Source of the DNA: Myrica gale
Lineage: Eukaryota > Streptophyta > Magnoliopsida > Fagales > Myricaceae
Reading direction: 5' to 3'
DNA length: 64,000 nucleotides
Assembly (NCBI GenBank): GCA_963930655.1
Contig: OZ005621.1
Location: forward strand, 20,757,001 to 20,821,000
Under the pieces are notes generated by a model. The model saw nothing but the letters and a program-made list of their open reading frames with translations. It was not told where the DNA came from and searched no databases. Positions 62,031 to 64,000 of the stretch are shown in pieces (within the stretch, counting starts at the first letter, position 1; each line of letters begins with the position of its first letter). Made by a program: the position numbers and the translations under genes.

Positions 62031-63254
62031 GTTATCTCTTACGAAAACGTGGCATTGGCTCAGCTGTGCAAAGCAAAAATGAGGAATGTCTGACGCTGAC
62101 TCTTGACATTTCTGACCTTCTTCCCAAATCTCCCACACCACACGCCTTCTCTCCCTCTGTCTTTCTGAAGATCCCAGTAGTCTTTGACCGAATCTCAGCC
62201 GTTCATCTCTCCCCTTCCTGATCTTTCCTTTCGCATTTATCCCACCTAATTTAATTTTATAATATTATTTTACAGTTAACTTAAGTACCACCTGTTTAGG
62301 ATAACGGGGACATTCCCTTATCACAACTACGAAGCTTAAAGGAAAAGTCAAAAATGTCCTTTGGACCCTACCCAAGCTGGAGCCTGCTGGGTCAATTTTC
62401 TAAATAATCTCTCAAAATTATTCTTGAGTTATAGCCCCCAGAGTTCAACTTTTCTTATGGGTAGAATCTGTCAAATACCAAAAACAATTTCATTAAAATT
62501 AGAAAATTTTTAGCTTTGATAGGAGCCTAATACATTATTTAATCACAAAGAAATTAATGTATGGAAGAAATTGAAATAAATATAAGTTAATAAATAAATA
62601 TAATATAATATGAATGTAGGATTCAAAGTCTGATTGGAAACTATGAATTGAAATAGTTTTATGTACCTTTTCACATGATGTATGACTTAAAAAAAAGGGA
62701 TACAAACAGCTTAGCACATAAAGTCAGAAACCATTTGACAAATCCCACATTAATAGATTAATCTTGGCCGAATCTTTTGGACAGACCCAAAAAAAAAAGA
62801 AAATATTTTCCGACAAAAAAAAAACACAAAATCTAATGAAGGGTAAAACAGCCTTTTCGGAGACCTCCTCAAAATTCACAAACACGGTGGTCGTCATCAA
62901 GGAGAAGGAGAACTCCCAGTCCCCCACTATTGTTTCCTACTTTCTATGTTCCTCAAAAACATATCCAATTCTCTGTGATTGTTTTTTTGCTTTTTATTCT
63001 TTCTTGGTCCTCGTTCCTCTCTAGCTTGCAGCACTTCCAGCTCAGCCGCTTAGATCGGATCTATTCACCTGCCAATCCCTGCCTTTTGTTTCGTAAGCCC
63101 CTGTTTGAGAAAATTACAGAAACCAGAGGCAGTTTGAGAAAAGCCAATGTTTTGCTTGTTTGTTCGGAAACCCAAGGGAAAATATTATACCATATGCTAG
63201 AACCATCACAGGGTTTGCGTTCCTGACCTCCATTTCGAAGTGGGTCCGTGTTAA
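62031..63254 (+). promoter_or_regulatory. Upstream region and probable 5' UTR of the ABHD17-like gene
   Basis: Composition rises toward the gene. A CT-rich tract (62140-62230) and an ACGTGG core (62048-62053) are typical plant promoter elements, and 62900-63254 is pyrimidine-rich as in leaders. No convincing TATA box near the start; frames here (for example 62764-63024) are not recognisable proteins. Confidence 0.35.
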
Positions 63255-63553
63255 ATGGGCAATGTGACTGGGAGTGTGGCGGCCAAATTCGCTTTCTTCC
63301 CGCCAGACCCGCCAACGTATGATATATACAGGGAGGAGGATGGGAGGTTGGTGTTCCCGGGGGTGACCGCGGACAAGAACGTGGACGTGCATTTGCTGGA
63401 GACCAAGGGCGGGAACAAGATCGTTGCCATGTTCTGGAAGCACCCTTTTGCGCGGTTCACCCTGCTGTACTCGCATGGGAACGCTGCTGACCTGGGTCAG
63501 ATGCATGAGCTCTTCATCGAGCTCCGGGCTCACCTGCGTGTCAATATCATGAG
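63255..63553 (+). CDS. ABHD17-like alpha/beta hydrolase, first exon (partial gene)
   Basis: ATG 63255 opens [20 protein letters not shown], the highly conserved start of plant ABHD17-type hydrolases. It continues through [15 protein letters not shown] and [20 protein letters not shown] to [20 protein letters not shown] and VNIM. The exon ends at AG/GTAGTC (63553/63554), splitting a codon, so the next exon should begin with the YDYSGYG strand; it lies beyond the window. [11 protein letters not shown] is the HGN oxyanion-hole region; the nucleophile Ser, Asp and His come later. Animal ABHD17 proteins remove palmitate from membrane proteins, and plant homologues are proposed to do likewise; substrate here is unknown. 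The exon is GC-rich against an AT-rich background and looks like the one broadly conserved housekeeping-type gene in the window, marking the edge of the transposon-rich cluster. Confidence 0.92.
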
Positions 63554-64000
63554 GTAGTCTTGAGTTTTTGGCGGGTTGGTTTGTAACCATAGGCCTAATG
63601 ATTGTTTGTGGTGTCGGTTCTCTTCTATGCTTTGTTAGTTTTTATTTTCTTATTCTGACCAGGTTTTAGGTTCTTGGGTGTTGGGTTATTGGAGTAACTT
63701 CTTTCATTTTTGTCCATTTTTGGTGAATAATTTTTCAATTCCCGATTTATAAATTTTCTTTTTGTTGCATCATAGATTTTTCAATCTTTTGTTTGTGGTC
63801 GTTTGTATTAACTTTTTTCATTGTTTTTCAAGAGTCGTTACTTGGGAATTTCTATTTTCTGATTCTAATCTTCCAACCTCTTCTTCCTCTGCTTTCTAAA
63901 CTCTTTCTTCCATTTTATTTTTGGCTAAGCTTCAATATTTCCGTTTCTAGCGGATGAGAACCATTTAATGCGTGAGTTTTATCGATGAGAAGGCGAATCA
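63554..64000 (+). other. Intron 1 of the ABHD17-like gene
   Basis: T-rich, TTTT-punctuated sequence following a GT donor, with no coding resemblance, running to the window edge. Confidence 0.7.

Overview
The window looks like nuclear DNA of a flowering plant, almost certainly a dicot. It is AT-rich, genes have short GT-AG introns, and most of it is decayed plant transposons (hAT, CACTA, Mutator-like, Tourist MITEs, TRIM, copia, LINE, SINE). The main content is a decaying cluster of glycoside hydrolase 18 (GH18, class V chitinase) genes. Several of these are fused to a transmembrane receptor kinase, the architecture known from tobacco CHRK1. Species is not determinable from sequence alone.

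Layout. 0.5-3.3 kb (minus): 5' half of a GH18 receptor-like kinase (RLK) with a broken ectodomain, running off the left edge. 3.3-18.9 kb: a field of hAT and CACTA elements, four of them with readable or near-complete target duplications. One 150-codon ORF with a TATA box (17.9 kb) sits beside a CACTA end. 19.5-20.7 kb (minus): an intact two-exon secreted class V chitinase with the catalytic motif DLDWE. 21-29 kb: duplicated non-coding blocks, Tourist MITEs, a complete TRIM retrotransposon and a palindromic foldback element. 29-36.4 kb: CACTA ends, one possible stray exon, and a complete 934-bp Mutator-like element full of palindromes. 36.5 kb: a GH18 scrap. 38.2-41.8 kb (plus): an intact seven-exon GH18-RLK of 764 codons. 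42 kb: LINE RNase H. 44.1-44.7 kb: a GH18 pseudogene split by a SINE. 45.9-49.9 kb (plus): a second GH18-RLK, kinase exons open but ectodomain broken. 52.8-53.9 kb: LINE 3' end with a MITE in it. 54.4-59.7 kb: duplicated block plus GH18 scrap, interrupted by a copia element whose LTR is itself interrupted by a hAT carrying pieces of a polypyrimidine-tract-binding-protein gene. 63.3 kb: first exon of a conserved ABHD17-like alpha/beta hydrolase, running off the right edge.

How the genes may work together. The secreted chitinase keeps its catalytic acid and should cleave chitin-type oligomers in the apoplast. The intact GH18-RLK has lost both acidic residues (DLCWV) but keeps every kinase landmark, so it is better read as a ligand-binding receptor than an enzyme. 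An enzyme that makes or trims oligomers next to a receptor with the same fold is a plausible sensing locus; that pairing is inference. In both broken RLK copies the damage lies in the ectodomain exon while the kinase exons visible here remain open.
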